Shown here in pieces: positions 1 through 6,969 of a DNA stretch of 64,000 nt (position 1 is the stretch's first letter; each line of letters begins with the position of its first letter). The notes beneath the pieces were generated by a model. The model saw nothing but the letters and a program-made list of their open reading frames with translations. It ran no database searches and was not told where the DNA came from. The stretch comes from Candidatus Sulfotelmatobacter sp. (GTDB lineage Bacteria > Vulcanimicrobiota > Vulcanimicrobiia > Vulcanimicrobiales > Vulcanimicrobiaceae): positions 1 to 64,000 of the forward strand of contig DATJRY010000020.1 in assembly GCA_035504415.1 (NCBI GenBank). The letters are read 5' to 3'. The position numbers and the translations under genes were made by a program.

Positions 1-1
1 G

Positions 2-145
2 GAGGTGGTGCGCGCCGCCGACCACGCGCTGCTCCAGCCGATGTTCGTGGCCAAGCTCGAGCCGGCCGGGACCGGCTTCGAGCCCAAGCTGCTGCGCACG
101 ATCCCGCGCGAGGCGGTCGCACCGCCGGTGCGTCCCTTCAAGTAG
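2..145 (+). CDS. C-terminal fragment, probable ABC transporter solute-binding protein
   Basis: Only the last 47 codons are in the window; the frame is open from the left edge to TAG at 143-145. The residues (RAADHALLQPMFVAKL, then GFEPKLL, then IPREAVAPPVRPF) resemble the extreme C-terminus of periplasmic type I binding proteins for branched-chain amino acids, which commonly end with a stretch about bound ligand partners followed by a proline-containing tail. This is a match by eye to a short tail, so the family call is tentative. It would suit the two full-length binding proteins further right, but it is not adjacent to them. Confidence 0.5.
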   Translation, partial: EVVRAADHALLQPMFVAKLEPAGTGFEPKLLRTIPREAVAPPVRPFK

Positions 146-198
146 CGAAACCGCTAGTCGAACCGGAGTGCTCGCACGGACCCACGAAGCGAGCGCGT

Positions 199-846
199 AT
201 GGTGAAGGCGTTGGTATTCGCGGCGTTGGCCGCGGTCGTTCCGGCCGCGGCCGTTGCGCAGGCTCGGCTGCCGATCTCGCAGCATCCGCCGGCCGGGATC
301 ACCGTCACCGGTCACGGCACGGTGACCGTGAGGGTGCAGCAGCTCTGGTTCGTCGCGTTGGTGCGCGGGACCGCCGACGAGCAGTCGATTCGCGCCGCGC
401 TCGAGGCCGCCGGCATCGATAACGTCTCGATCGGCAGCGAAGGTTCGGCCGTCTTTCCGAACGCGCCGACGGCGGTGCGCGGGATGATCCACGACGTCTC
501 GCCGCTGCGGCTCGATCAGGTGCGGGCGGCCGCGGCCGACTTCGTGCGCACGCACCCGGGGACGACCATCGACAACATCCGCTTCACCCCGCCGCTGGTC
601 GGGTGTGCGACGAACTTCGAACAGCCCGCTCGCGAGAACGCGATGGCGGACGCGCGCCGCAAAGCCGAGGCACTCGCCGCCGCGAGCCAGGTCAGCCTCG
701 GCGCCATCGTCGCCGTCGACGAGAGCGGCGGCTGTCCGACCATCGACCCCGGGAGCGTGATGAGCGCCGGCCAGACGAACTTCAACCTAACCACGCTCAC
801 GGCCGCGGTCAACGTCACCGAGACGGTGACCTACGCGATCCGCTGA
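199..846 (+). CDS. SIMPL-domain (DUF541) secreted protein
   Basis: A 215-residue protein with a signal peptide at about residues 1-20 (hydrophobic run ending AVAQA). It then shows the pattern of the SIMPL family: ITVTGHGTVTV near residue 34, and a C-terminal segment around residues 145-165 (ARENAMADARRKAEALA) that is the family's most conserved stretch. SIMPL proteins are envelope or periplasmic proteins of poorly defined role. The ATG at 199 lacks an obvious ribosome binding site, but the signal peptide starts right after it. It converges on the acetyltransferase gene on the other strand. Confidence 0.8.
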   Translation: MVKALVFAALAAVVPAAAVAQARLPISQHPPAGITVTGHGTVTVRVQQLWFVALVRGTADEQSIRAALEAAGIDNVSIGSEGSAVFPNAPTAVRGMIHDVSPLRLDQVRAAAADFVRTHPGTTIDNIRFTPPLVGCATNFEQPARENAMADARRKAEALAAASQVSLGAIVAVDESGGCPTIDPGSVMSAGQTNFNLTTLTAAVNVTETVTYAIR

Positions 847-855
847 CGGCGCGGG

Positions 856-1560
856 CTAGGGCTTCGGCGCGCGGCTCGCGGTGAAGTAGTAGTCGGCCAG
901 CCGGAAGCCCGCGCTCTCGAGCGCCGCTCGCTCGCGGCCGGCGACGGTCTCGATCGCGGCGCAGACGCGCTTGCCGGTCGCCTCGGCGCGGTCGGCCGCG
1001 GCGGCCAACACCACCGACGCATAGCCGTGGCCGCGGTGCGGCGGATAGACGACCAGGCGCAGCTCGGTCCAGTGCGCGTCGAGCGCCTCGCTCAGGACCA
1101 GCGCGACGCTCTCGCCGCCGATCTCGGCGACCTCGATCAGCGGCGCGCGGAAGGCCGGCGCGTGGTCGCGCTGCAGGTCGGGCAGCGTCAAGCGATCGCG
1201 TTGCGAGGGCGGCCGGAACCCGACCTGTGCGACGCGCGCGGCGTCCATGCGGCGCACGAACGTCGCCCCGACCGGGCGGAGCACCAGGTCCATCGCGCTC
1301 ACCGCACGGCGCGTCACCTCGTCGCCGCCGTAGAACCAGACGGTGCGCGCGGCGGTCGCGGCCAGCGCGTCGGCGAGCCGCCGTGGCGGATCCTCGCCCT
1401 GGGTGACGTCGAAGCGCACCAGGGTGTCGGCCGGCAGCAGCGAGCCGTCGGCGACGAAGGCGACGGCAACGGCGCGGGCACCGTCGCGGATCGCGACGCC
1501 GCGCGCGTGGGCGCGCACGAGCTTGGCGCGGGAGAGATCGGGCAGCTGATCCAGGTACAT
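856..1560 (-). CDS. GNAT-family N-acetyltransferase
   Basis: A 234-residue protein whose C-terminal half has the GNAT acetyl-CoA binding pattern: LRLVVYPPHRGHGYASVVLAA (R/Q-x-x-G-x-G/A loop, residues about 167-187), followed by a helix and a last strand containing AGFRLADYYF. The N-terminal 120 residues are not recognisable and may be a degenerate second GNAT fold. The substrate cannot be told. The ATG at 1560 lies just downstream of a strong hairpin that probably ends the H1-like gene, so this gene likely has its own promoter. Confidence 0.7.
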   Translation of the reverse strand: MYLDQLPDLSRAKLVRAHARGVAIRDGARAVAVAFVADGSLLPADTLVRFDVTQGEDPPRRLADALAATAARTVWFYGGDEVTRRAVSAMDLVLRPVGATFVRRMDAARVAQVGFRPPSQRDRLTLPDLQRDHAPAFRAPLIEVAEIGGESVALVLSEALDAHWTELRLVVYPPHRGHGYASVVLAAAADRAEATGKRVCAAIETVAGRERAALESAGFRLADYYFTASRAPKP

Positions 1561-1575
1561 CGCAACCTCGGAAAC

Positions 1576-1615
1576 GACGGAGCGCGCCGCGAGCTTCCTC
1601 GCGACGCGCTCCGTC
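1576..1615 (-). terminator. Strong bipartite hairpin after the H1-like gene
   Basis: Arms GACGGAGCGCG (1576-1586) and CGCGCTCCGTC (1605-1615) pair perfectly over 11 bp. After a single mismatch an inner CGCGAG/CTCGCG stem closes a CTTC tetraloop (1594-1597). It sits 18 bases past the H1-like stop and before the acetyltransferase start on the same strand. A short TTT follows on the minus strand but there is no long U-tract, so an intrinsic terminator is likely rather than proven. Confidence 0.65.
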
Positions 1616-1633
1616 TCCGTGATGATCAGGGAC

Positions 1634-1984
1634 TCAGGCGGCCTTTTTGCGGCGCGTCGTCTTGCGGCGCGTGGCCTTCCGGCGCGTGGCCTTGCGCACG
1701 ACCTTCTTGGCGCCCTTGCGGGACGCGCTCTTCTTGCTCGTGCTCTTGCGGGTCGACGACTTCTTGCGAGGAGCCGCCTTACGCGTGGACTTCTTGCGGG
1801 TGGTCTTCTTGCGGCTCGTGCTCTTGCGAGCCGAGGTCTTGCGGGCCGCCTTCTTCCGGGTGGTCTTCTTGCGCGCGGTCGCCTTACGCGGAGCCGCCTT
1901 GCGGGCAGCCTTCTTGCGCGGCGCAGCTTTGCGCGTTGATTTCTTGCGCGTTTTCTTCTTCGGCGCAGCCGTGGTATCGGCCAT
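1634..1984 (-). CDS. Histone H1-like lysine-rich DNA-binding protein
   Basis: A 116-residue protein built almost entirely of Lys, Arg, Ala, Thr and Ser in short repeats of the types KKTRKKS, RKAAPRKK and TRRKATRRK. This is the composition of bacterial H1-like proteins (Hc1/AlgP/BphH1 type), which bind DNA without sequence specificity and compact the nucleoid. There is no globular domain and no signal peptide. Start ATG at 1984 gives MADTTAAPKKK. A good sigma-70-type promoter lies 89 bases upstream and a strong hairpin follows the stop, so it looks monocistronic and well expressed. Low-complexity sequence makes exact homology hard to judge. Confidence 0.8.
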   Translation of the reverse strand: MADTTAAPKKKTRKKSTRKAAPRKKAARKAAPRKATARKKTTRKKAARKTSARKSTSRKKTTRKKSTRKAAPRKKSSTRKSTSKKSASRKGAKKVVRKATRRKATRRKTTRRKKAA

Positions 1985-2072
1985 TGATCGTGACCGTGTC
2001 CTTTCTTGCGCCCGCGGTCACCCGACGGGCGCGCGGAGACCGGCGGATACGCCGCCGGCGGGAGTTGCCTAC

Positions 2073-2101
2073 CTTATACCATTCATCGGCGATTCGTGCA
2101 A
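2073..2101 (-). promoter_or_regulatory. Probable sigma-70-type promoter of the H1-like gene
   Basis: Read on the minus strand, TTGCAC (2101-2096) is followed by exactly 17 bases and then TATAAG (2078-2073). Both hexamers are one or two bases off the consensus and the spacing is ideal. The site is an AT-rich patch in an otherwise GC-rich gap, and would give a leader of roughly 80 bases before ATG 1984. Confidence 0.6.
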
Positions 2102-2217
2102 CTTTTAGCAGGAGCTCCGCCCGGTGACGTCGTTGCGGCCGTGTGCCGCGCAACGTCGCCGGACGCCGTCGCGCGGGGTACAGGAACCTTGCTGCGGATG
2201 TCGCAACGGCCGGGTTC

Positions 2218-3357
2218 ATGAAAAGACGTATGTCGGCGCTCGGGTGCGCCCTCGCGTGCGTCGCCGTCGCTCTAGCGCCGCTTTCGGCGCGCGCCGACAC
2301 GACGGAGGCCGCCGCCCTCAACGCCGGATTACTCGAATCCGCCAACGCCGCGCTGGAACGCGCGATGCTCGACGAGCACCCGACGGTCGCGCAAGCGAAC
2401 CCCGTCGGCAGCCCGCAGCAACCACTGCGCAAGCCGTCTCTGCCGCAAGGCCTTACCTATAACGTCGACGTTTCAGCGGCGTTCCCGGAAGGCCGGCTCG
2501 GCTACAACGCCGGCGACCCGGGCGGGATGGACGCGGGCATCGGCTACGCGTTCTCGCGGACCAATCGCCTGCAGCTGGGCTACTACGAGATCCAGCAAGT
2601 CCCGGTCGGCTTCAGCAACGTCAACGTGCCGCTGTACCTCCAAGGCTACACCGGCCCGGGCACCAATCTGCCCGGCGCGTCGCTCGGCAACGCCAACACC
2701 GGACTGGTCGACGTCACGACGAAAGACAAGATATTCACCGCCGTCGATCAGAACTTGATCATGGCCGGACCGCTCCCGATTGTGATCTCGCCCACGTACC
2801 TGGCGCACTGGGCGTCGATCGGCGGGCTCGGTCAGAGCGACGTCGAGACCGTCGAATACGACGGCTACCCGACCACGCTGCACCTGCGCACCGAGCAAGA
2901 GTGGCTGTTGCCGCTCACCATCCCGTTCCTCTCCACGCCGCGCATGTTCGGGACGATCACCGGCGCGGCGCAGTGGCTGGTCCACCCGGCGGGCGTGAAC
3001 CAGACGAACCATCCGCAATTCTTCGGATTGCTCTATCTCGAGTACCGCGCCAGCCCCAAGACGACGATCTTCTTCCAGCCCTCGCGGCTGGTGCAGTACG
3101 ACCCCGTCGATCCGTATCCGCAGTACACGCCGACCTTCGTGTTCGGCCTCTCGCACCGGTTCACGCCGTGGCTCTACACGCAGTGGACGTGGCTCGAAGG
3201 CGGCGCGTCGAACACCGGGCAGTGGGGCATCACCAGCCTGACCTGCCAACGGTTGCCCTGTACGCCGAGCCTCGTCGCGCCGACGATCGCCGGCCTCCAC
3301 GCCGCCGAGATCCAGCTCCAGCTGGGCATCGGCTCTCCCACGGTAATTCCGCTGTGA
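2218..3357 (+). CDS. Secreted outer-membrane beta-barrel-like protein, unknown function
   Basis: A 379-residue protein. ATG 2218 is chosen over an in-frame ATG at 2143 because a clean signal peptide (MKRRMSALGCALACVAVALAPLSARA) follows it. The mature part, after a polar linker, is rich in alternating aromatic and polar strands (YAFSRTNRLQLGYYEI, LLYLEYRASPKTTIFFQPSRL, YTPTFVFGLSHRFTPWLYTQW), as in outer-membrane barrels, and it ends in a strand with many hydrophobic residues. I recognise no named family. Its stop overlaps the start of the next gene (TGATG), so the two are translationally coupled. Confidence 0.6.
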   Translation: MKRRMSALGCALACVAVALAPLSARADTTEAAALNAGLLESANAALERAMLDEHPTVAQANPVGSPQQPLRKPSLPQGLTYNVDVSAAFPEGRLGYNAGDPGGMDAGIGYAFSRTNRLQLGYYEIQQVPVGFSNVNVPLYLQGYTGPGTNLPGASLGNANTGLVDVTTKDKIFTAVDQNLIMAGPLPIVISPTYLAHWASIGGLGQSDVETVEYDGYPTTLHLRTEQEWLLPLTIPFLSTPRMFGTITGAAQWLVHPAGVNQTNHPQFFGLLYLEYRASPKTTIFFQPSRLVQYDPVDPYPQYTPTFVFGLSHRFTPWLYTQWTWLEGGASNTGQWGITSLTCQRLPCTPSLVAPTIAGLHAAEIQLQLGIGSPTVIPL

Positions 3358-4925
3358 TGCATCATCTCCGTGTCGCCGCCGTGCTCGCGGCCGTGGCCGT
3401 CCTCGCCGCCTGTTCCGGCGGCGGCGGCGGCAAGAGCACCACCAACGCGCTGCTGCCGCCGGCCCACGTCGGCTCGACGGCCAGCGGCACCGTGACCATC
3501 GCCGGCGTCGGCGACAGTTTGACCGCCGGCGAACAGTCGGACGGTACGATGGGCGCCGATCTCCCGATCATCGAGGCGACCTCGCCGCTCGGCCAGATCG
3601 GTCCGGTGCAGCGCACGCAGGAGCACGGCTTCTTCGCGCTGCTCTGGGAACAGGCCAACGGCGTCGACATCACGACGATGAGCAACCCGGCGACCTCGCC
3701 GTTGCCGCTGCTCACGCCGCCGGGACTGGGCTCGATCCTCGCGCCGACGGCGGCGGGATTCCCCTACAGCGGCATCACCACGCCGTGCGACGCGCACCAG
3801 ATCGCGGCCAACACGTTCAGCACCGCGCTCTCGCTGCGCGAGAACCCCGCGCTCAACCCGTGGGACGTCGGGATCCCGGGCCAGACGACGCACGAAGCGC
3901 TCTACATGGTCGGCCCGACCGGAAACTGCAGCGTCAACGCGTCGAACTCGCCGGCGTCGTTCGTCGACCTCAACGCGCTGGTCAACGGTGAGAGCCAGAT
4001 CTTCTGGCCGATCCTCGCCGGCTTCGGCCAGGGCGTCACCCAGGTCGAGGCGGCGGCCTCGCTGCACGCGCAGCTGGCCACCGTGTGGCTGGGCAGCAAC
4101 GACCTGCTCAAGTTCGCGCTCTCGGACGGCGCGGCCCCGGTCACCGCGCCGGCGTCGATCCAGGCCGACATCACCGCGATCATCAAGCAGCTCCAAGCCG
4201 CGGGCTCGAAGGTCGCCGTCGCCAACCTGGTCGACGTGATGGGCGCGGCGACGTTCATCCCGGTGACGCCCAGCAATCCCTCGCAGCTGAGCTATCAGAA
4301 CGAGCTCGCGCTGTTCATCCTGCGCGGGATCGAAGAAGAGAACCCGACCATCCCGGCCTCCGTCGCGCAAGGGATCGCGAACCAGTACGCGACCGCGTAC
4401 GCGCAGCAAGAGATCGCGCAGACCGGCTTGGGCAACGCGGGCTACTTCACCATCAACGCGTTGTTCGCGACGCTGCAGACGGCGCTGACCCAGATCCAAA
4501 CCCAGGCGACGCCGGTCGCGCCGACGATTCCCGCCGGCGACGTCGTTCCCGACGCGGTGGCGACCGAGGTGGAGACCCTCAACACGGCCTACAACGCGTC
4601 GATCGCCGCCGCCGCCTCGGCGACGGACGCCGCACTGGTCGACATGCACACCGCGTTCGTCCAGATCGAGCAGGCCGGCGGCCTGCCGGTCAATCCGCCG
4701 GCCTGCTGCTCGCTGATCTACGGCGGCGGATTCTTCAGTCTGGACGGCTTGCATCCGTCGAACACGGGCTACGCCGTGCTGGCGAACCTGTTCATCGACA
4801 AGATCGACTCGGCGTACGGGATGTCGATCCCCGAGGTCAACGTCTCGACCATCTACGCCACCGACCCGTACGCGCCGGGCAACGGCGTGTCGGGTTCCGC
4901 GCACCTCCGAAAGACGGTGAAATGA
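3357..4925 (+). CDS. SGNH/GDSL-family hydrolase lipoprotein
   Basis: A 522-residue protein that begins with a lipoprotein signal peptide (VLAACSG, Cys at about residue 20). The SGNH block I motif GDSLTAGE follows near residue 50, a GSND block (VWLGSNDLLKFAL) lies near residue 245, and a C-terminal block (SLDGLHPSNTGYAVLANLFID) supplies the Asp and His of the catalytic triad. It is probably an extracytoplasmic esterase or lipase. The family is usually 200-400 residues, so this member carries long insertions. It overlaps the genes on both sides (TGATG upstream, ATGA downstream), placing it in a four-gene operon from 2218 to 6387. Confidence 0.85.
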   Translation: MHHLRVAAVLAAVAVLAACSGGGGGKSTTNALLPPAHVGSTASGTVTIAGVGDSLTAGEQSDGTMGADLPIIEATSPLGQIGPVQRTQEHGFFALLWEQANGVDITTMSNPATSPLPLLTPPGLGSILAPTAAGFPYSGITTPCDAHQIAANTFSTALSLRENPALNPWDVGIPGQTTHEALYMVGPTGNCSVNASNSPASFVDLNALVNGESQIFWPILAGFGQGVTQVEAAASLHAQLATVWLGSNDLLKFALSDGAAPVTAPASIQADITAIIKQLQAAGSKVAVANLVDVMGAATFIPVTPSNPSQLSYQNELALFILRGIEEENPTIPASVAQGIANQYATAYAQQEIAQTGLGNAGYFTINALFATLQTALTQIQTQATPVAPTIPAGDVVPDAVATEVETLNTAYNASIAAAASATDAALVDMHTAFVQIEQAGGLPVNPPACCSLIYGGGFFSLDGLHPSNTGYAVLANLFIDKIDSAYGMSIPEVNVSTIYATDPYAPGNGVSGSAHLRKTVK

Positions 4926-5557
4926 CGATAGCACGTACGCAGCTGATCGCTGCTGCTTGCGCCGCCGGCGTCGCGCTCTTGGGCGCGGCGCCGACCAGCG
5001 GGCCGGCGGCGGCGTTCCTCGACGCGTGGGGCAAGATCCAGAGCTACACGTGCAACTTCAAGGTCCACGAGACGAAGGGCACGGACACTCAGGACCGCAC
5101 CTATCACTACGCGTATCTCAAGCCGCACTACGCGCGCATCGACATCACCGGCGGTCCGGGCCGCGGCGGCGGCGCCGTCTGGACCGGCGGCGACACGGTC
5201 AGCGGGCATCAGGGCGGTTTTCTCAGCGGCATCCACTTGACGGTCGGCATCCACGACGGCCGCGCGGTCGATCTGCGCGGCGGCACGATCACCGACGGCT
5301 CGTTTCAGAACATGGCCGACGACGTCACCGCGGCCAGCTCGCTCACGCTCGGCACGGCGAGCTACCAAGGTGCGACCGTCGACACGGTGACGTTCCCGTA
5401 CACCGATGCGAACGGCGCGACGAAGCGCACGATCTTCCTCTCGCAGACGACGCACCTGCCGGTGCGCCGGCTGACCTACTGCGGCGAGGCGGTCTGCATC
5501 GACGAGGCCTTCACCGACGTCAATCCCGACGCCAAGCTGACCCCGCAGAACTTCTGA
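4922..5557 (+). CDS. LolA-like/outer-membrane lipoprotein-sorting family secreted protein
   Basis: A 211-residue protein with an N-terminal signal segment (about residues 1-20). A body beginning FLDAWGKIQSYTCNFKVHETKG is typical of the LolA/LppX/DUF1571 superfamily, where a helix is followed by a half-barrel that holds a lipid acyl chain. Later strands include YAYLKPHYARIDI and TTHLPVRRLTYCGEAVCIDEAFTDV, the usual 'substrate then final strand' end. Two cysteines near the end could form a disulfide. It starts in the stop of the SGNH gene and ends in the start of the hydrolase gene. A second LolA-like protein is at 42851-43489. Confidence 0.6.
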   Translation: MTIARTQLIAAACAAGVALLGAAPTSGPAAAFLDAWGKIQSYTCNFKVHETKGTDTQDRTYHYAYLKPHYARIDITGGPGRGGGAVWTGGDTVSGHQGGFLSGIHLTVGIHDGRAVDLRGGTITDGSFQNMADDVTAASSLTLGTASYQGATVDTVTFPYTDANGATKRTIFLSQTTHLPVRRLTYCGEAVCIDEAFTDVNPDAKLTPQNF

Positions 5558-6387
5558 TGCAGGCCACCGTGGACGGCCGCCGGATCGGCTACGACGATTC
5601 CGGCGGTCGCGGCACGCCGCTGGTGCTGCTGCACGGCTTCCCGCTCGATCGCACCGTCTGGGACGACGTCGCCGGCGCGCTGGCCGGCACGCGCGTCGTG
5701 CGGATCGACGTGCGCGGCTGCGGCGAATCGGAGCCCAGCGAGGGTCCGGCGCTGATGGAACAACTGGCGGGCGACGTCGCCGCGCTGCTCGACCGGCTCG
5801 ACGTCGAGCGCGCGGCGCTGGTCGGCCACTCGATCGGCGGCTACGTCATGATGGCGTTCTTCCGCATGTACGCCGAACGCGTGGCGGGGCTCTCGCTGGT
5901 CGCCAGCCACGTCGCCGCCGACGCCGCCGGCAGCGCGGCCGCCACGTCGAGCGCCGAGCAGCGCACGCTCGCGAGCGGACGCGATGCGCTCGCGCGCGAG
6001 CTCGAGACGGGCGGCACGATGGAGCCCGCGATCGCGAGCTATCTGCCGCGCTATCTCGCGCCGCCGCGCTACGAGCGGCAGCCGGAGCTGGTCGAACGGC
6101 TACGCGCCCTGATGGCGCGCCAGAACCCGGCCGGCTGCGCGCAGCTCGTGCGCGGTATGCAGGCGCGGGTGAGCGGCGAGGATCTGCTCGCCGACGTCGA
6201 CGTTCCCGCGCTGGTCATCGCGGGCGCGCAGGACTACTACCTGACCACGGCCACGCTGCGGGGCCTGGCCGACGCGATGGGTGCCGACTACGTCGAGCTC
6301 GACGGCGTCGGGCACGTCCCGATGATGGAGGCGCCGGCACCGACGGGGGACGCGCTGGCGGCGTTCGCGCAGCGCGTCCGCGGCTGA
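5557..6387 (+). CDS. Alpha/beta-fold hydrolase
   Basis: A 276-residue cytoplasmic protein with the standard alpha/beta-hydrolase pattern: oxyanion segment LLHGFPLDRTVWD (residues about 24-36), nucleophile elbow GHSIGG (about 89-94), acid region IAGAQDYYL and catalytic His in DGVGHVPMMEAP. It is related to 3-oxoadipate enol-lactonase and haloperoxidase-type enzymes, but the substrate cannot be assigned. ATG 5557 overlaps the preceding stop, so it is the last gene of the operon that starts at 2218. Confidence 0.85.
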   Translation: MQATVDGRRIGYDDSGGRGTPLVLLHGFPLDRTVWDDVAGALAGTRVVRIDVRGCGESEPSEGPALMEQLAGDVAALLDRLDVERAALVGHSIGGYVMMAFFRMYAERVAGLSLVASHVAADAAGSAAATSSAEQRTLASGRDALARELETGGTMEPAIASYLPRYLAPPRYERQPELVERLRALMARQNPAGCAQLVRGMQARVSGEDLLADVDVPALVIAGAQDYYLTTATLRGLADAMGADYVELDGVGHVPMMEAPAPTGDALAAFAQRVRG

Positions 6388-6388
6388 G

Positions 6389-6853
6389 CTATGACGAGCC
6401 GGTCTTGAAGCTCGCGAACGACTTGTTCTCGCACGTCGACGCCGTGTTGTAGAGCGAGACGTCGTACTCGGTGTTCGCGGTGAGCGTCACGGAGAGCGTT
6501 CCCATCAGGTACGTCGTGTTCGCCGGCGCTCCGGAAGGCGGCGAGGTCGCCGCGAGCGTGACGGCCGCGACCTCGGCCCCGGTGCTGGCGTTCTCGATGA
6601 TCAACTGGTATCCCGACGGCGTCTCGGCGGGTCCGCTGGTGCTCGGCGAGACCGACATCTCGACCGAGCTGATCGTGGTCGAGACGGTCTGGTCGCCGCT
6701 CGCCGGCGAGACGAGCGCCGGCGTGAAGCCTTGGCATGCGGTGGTGCTGATCGACTGCGTCCCGTAGTCGAGGCCCGCGCCGCCGCAGCCGGCCAGGGCC
6801 AGCGCGGCACCGACCAGGACGGCACTGCGCGTGAAAACTGAGCTGATACGCAA
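6389..6853 (-). CDS. Putative lipoprotein with an Ig/fibronectin-like domain
   Basis: A 154-residue protein starting at TTG 6853, with GGAGA nine bases upstream on the minus strand. The signal peptide ends in the lipobox LAGC (Cys about residue 23). The mature part, with TPALVSPASGDQTVSTTISSVEM then NTEYDVSLYNTASTCENKSF, reads as one Ig-like beta sandwich of the kind seen in bacterial surface proteins. It abuts the convergent hydrolase gene with one base between the stops. Function unknown. Confidence 0.65.
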   Translation of the reverse strand: MRISSVFTRSAVLVGAALALAGCGGAGLDYGTQSISTTACQGFTPALVSPASGDQTVSTTISSVEMSVSPSTSGPAETPSGYQLIIENASTGAEVAAVTLAATSPPSGAPANTTYLMGTLSVTLTANTEYDVSLYNTASTCENKSFASFKTGSS

Positions 6854-6969
6854 GCGGGCGTTCTCCGGGAAAAGTGGTGGTAGCGTCCGTACCCGCTACG
6901 TCACCGGAGCCCCTTTCGGTTCCGCAGGCCGGAGAGACGGAACGCTCGCCGTCCCTCCGGCCGCGGCCA

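Noticed and set aside
1640-1980. Dense short repeats (CTTGCGGG/CTTCTTGCG words) as a DNA repeat array
   Set aside because: They are the codons of the Lys/Arg repeats of the H1-like protein, read in frame on the minus strand.
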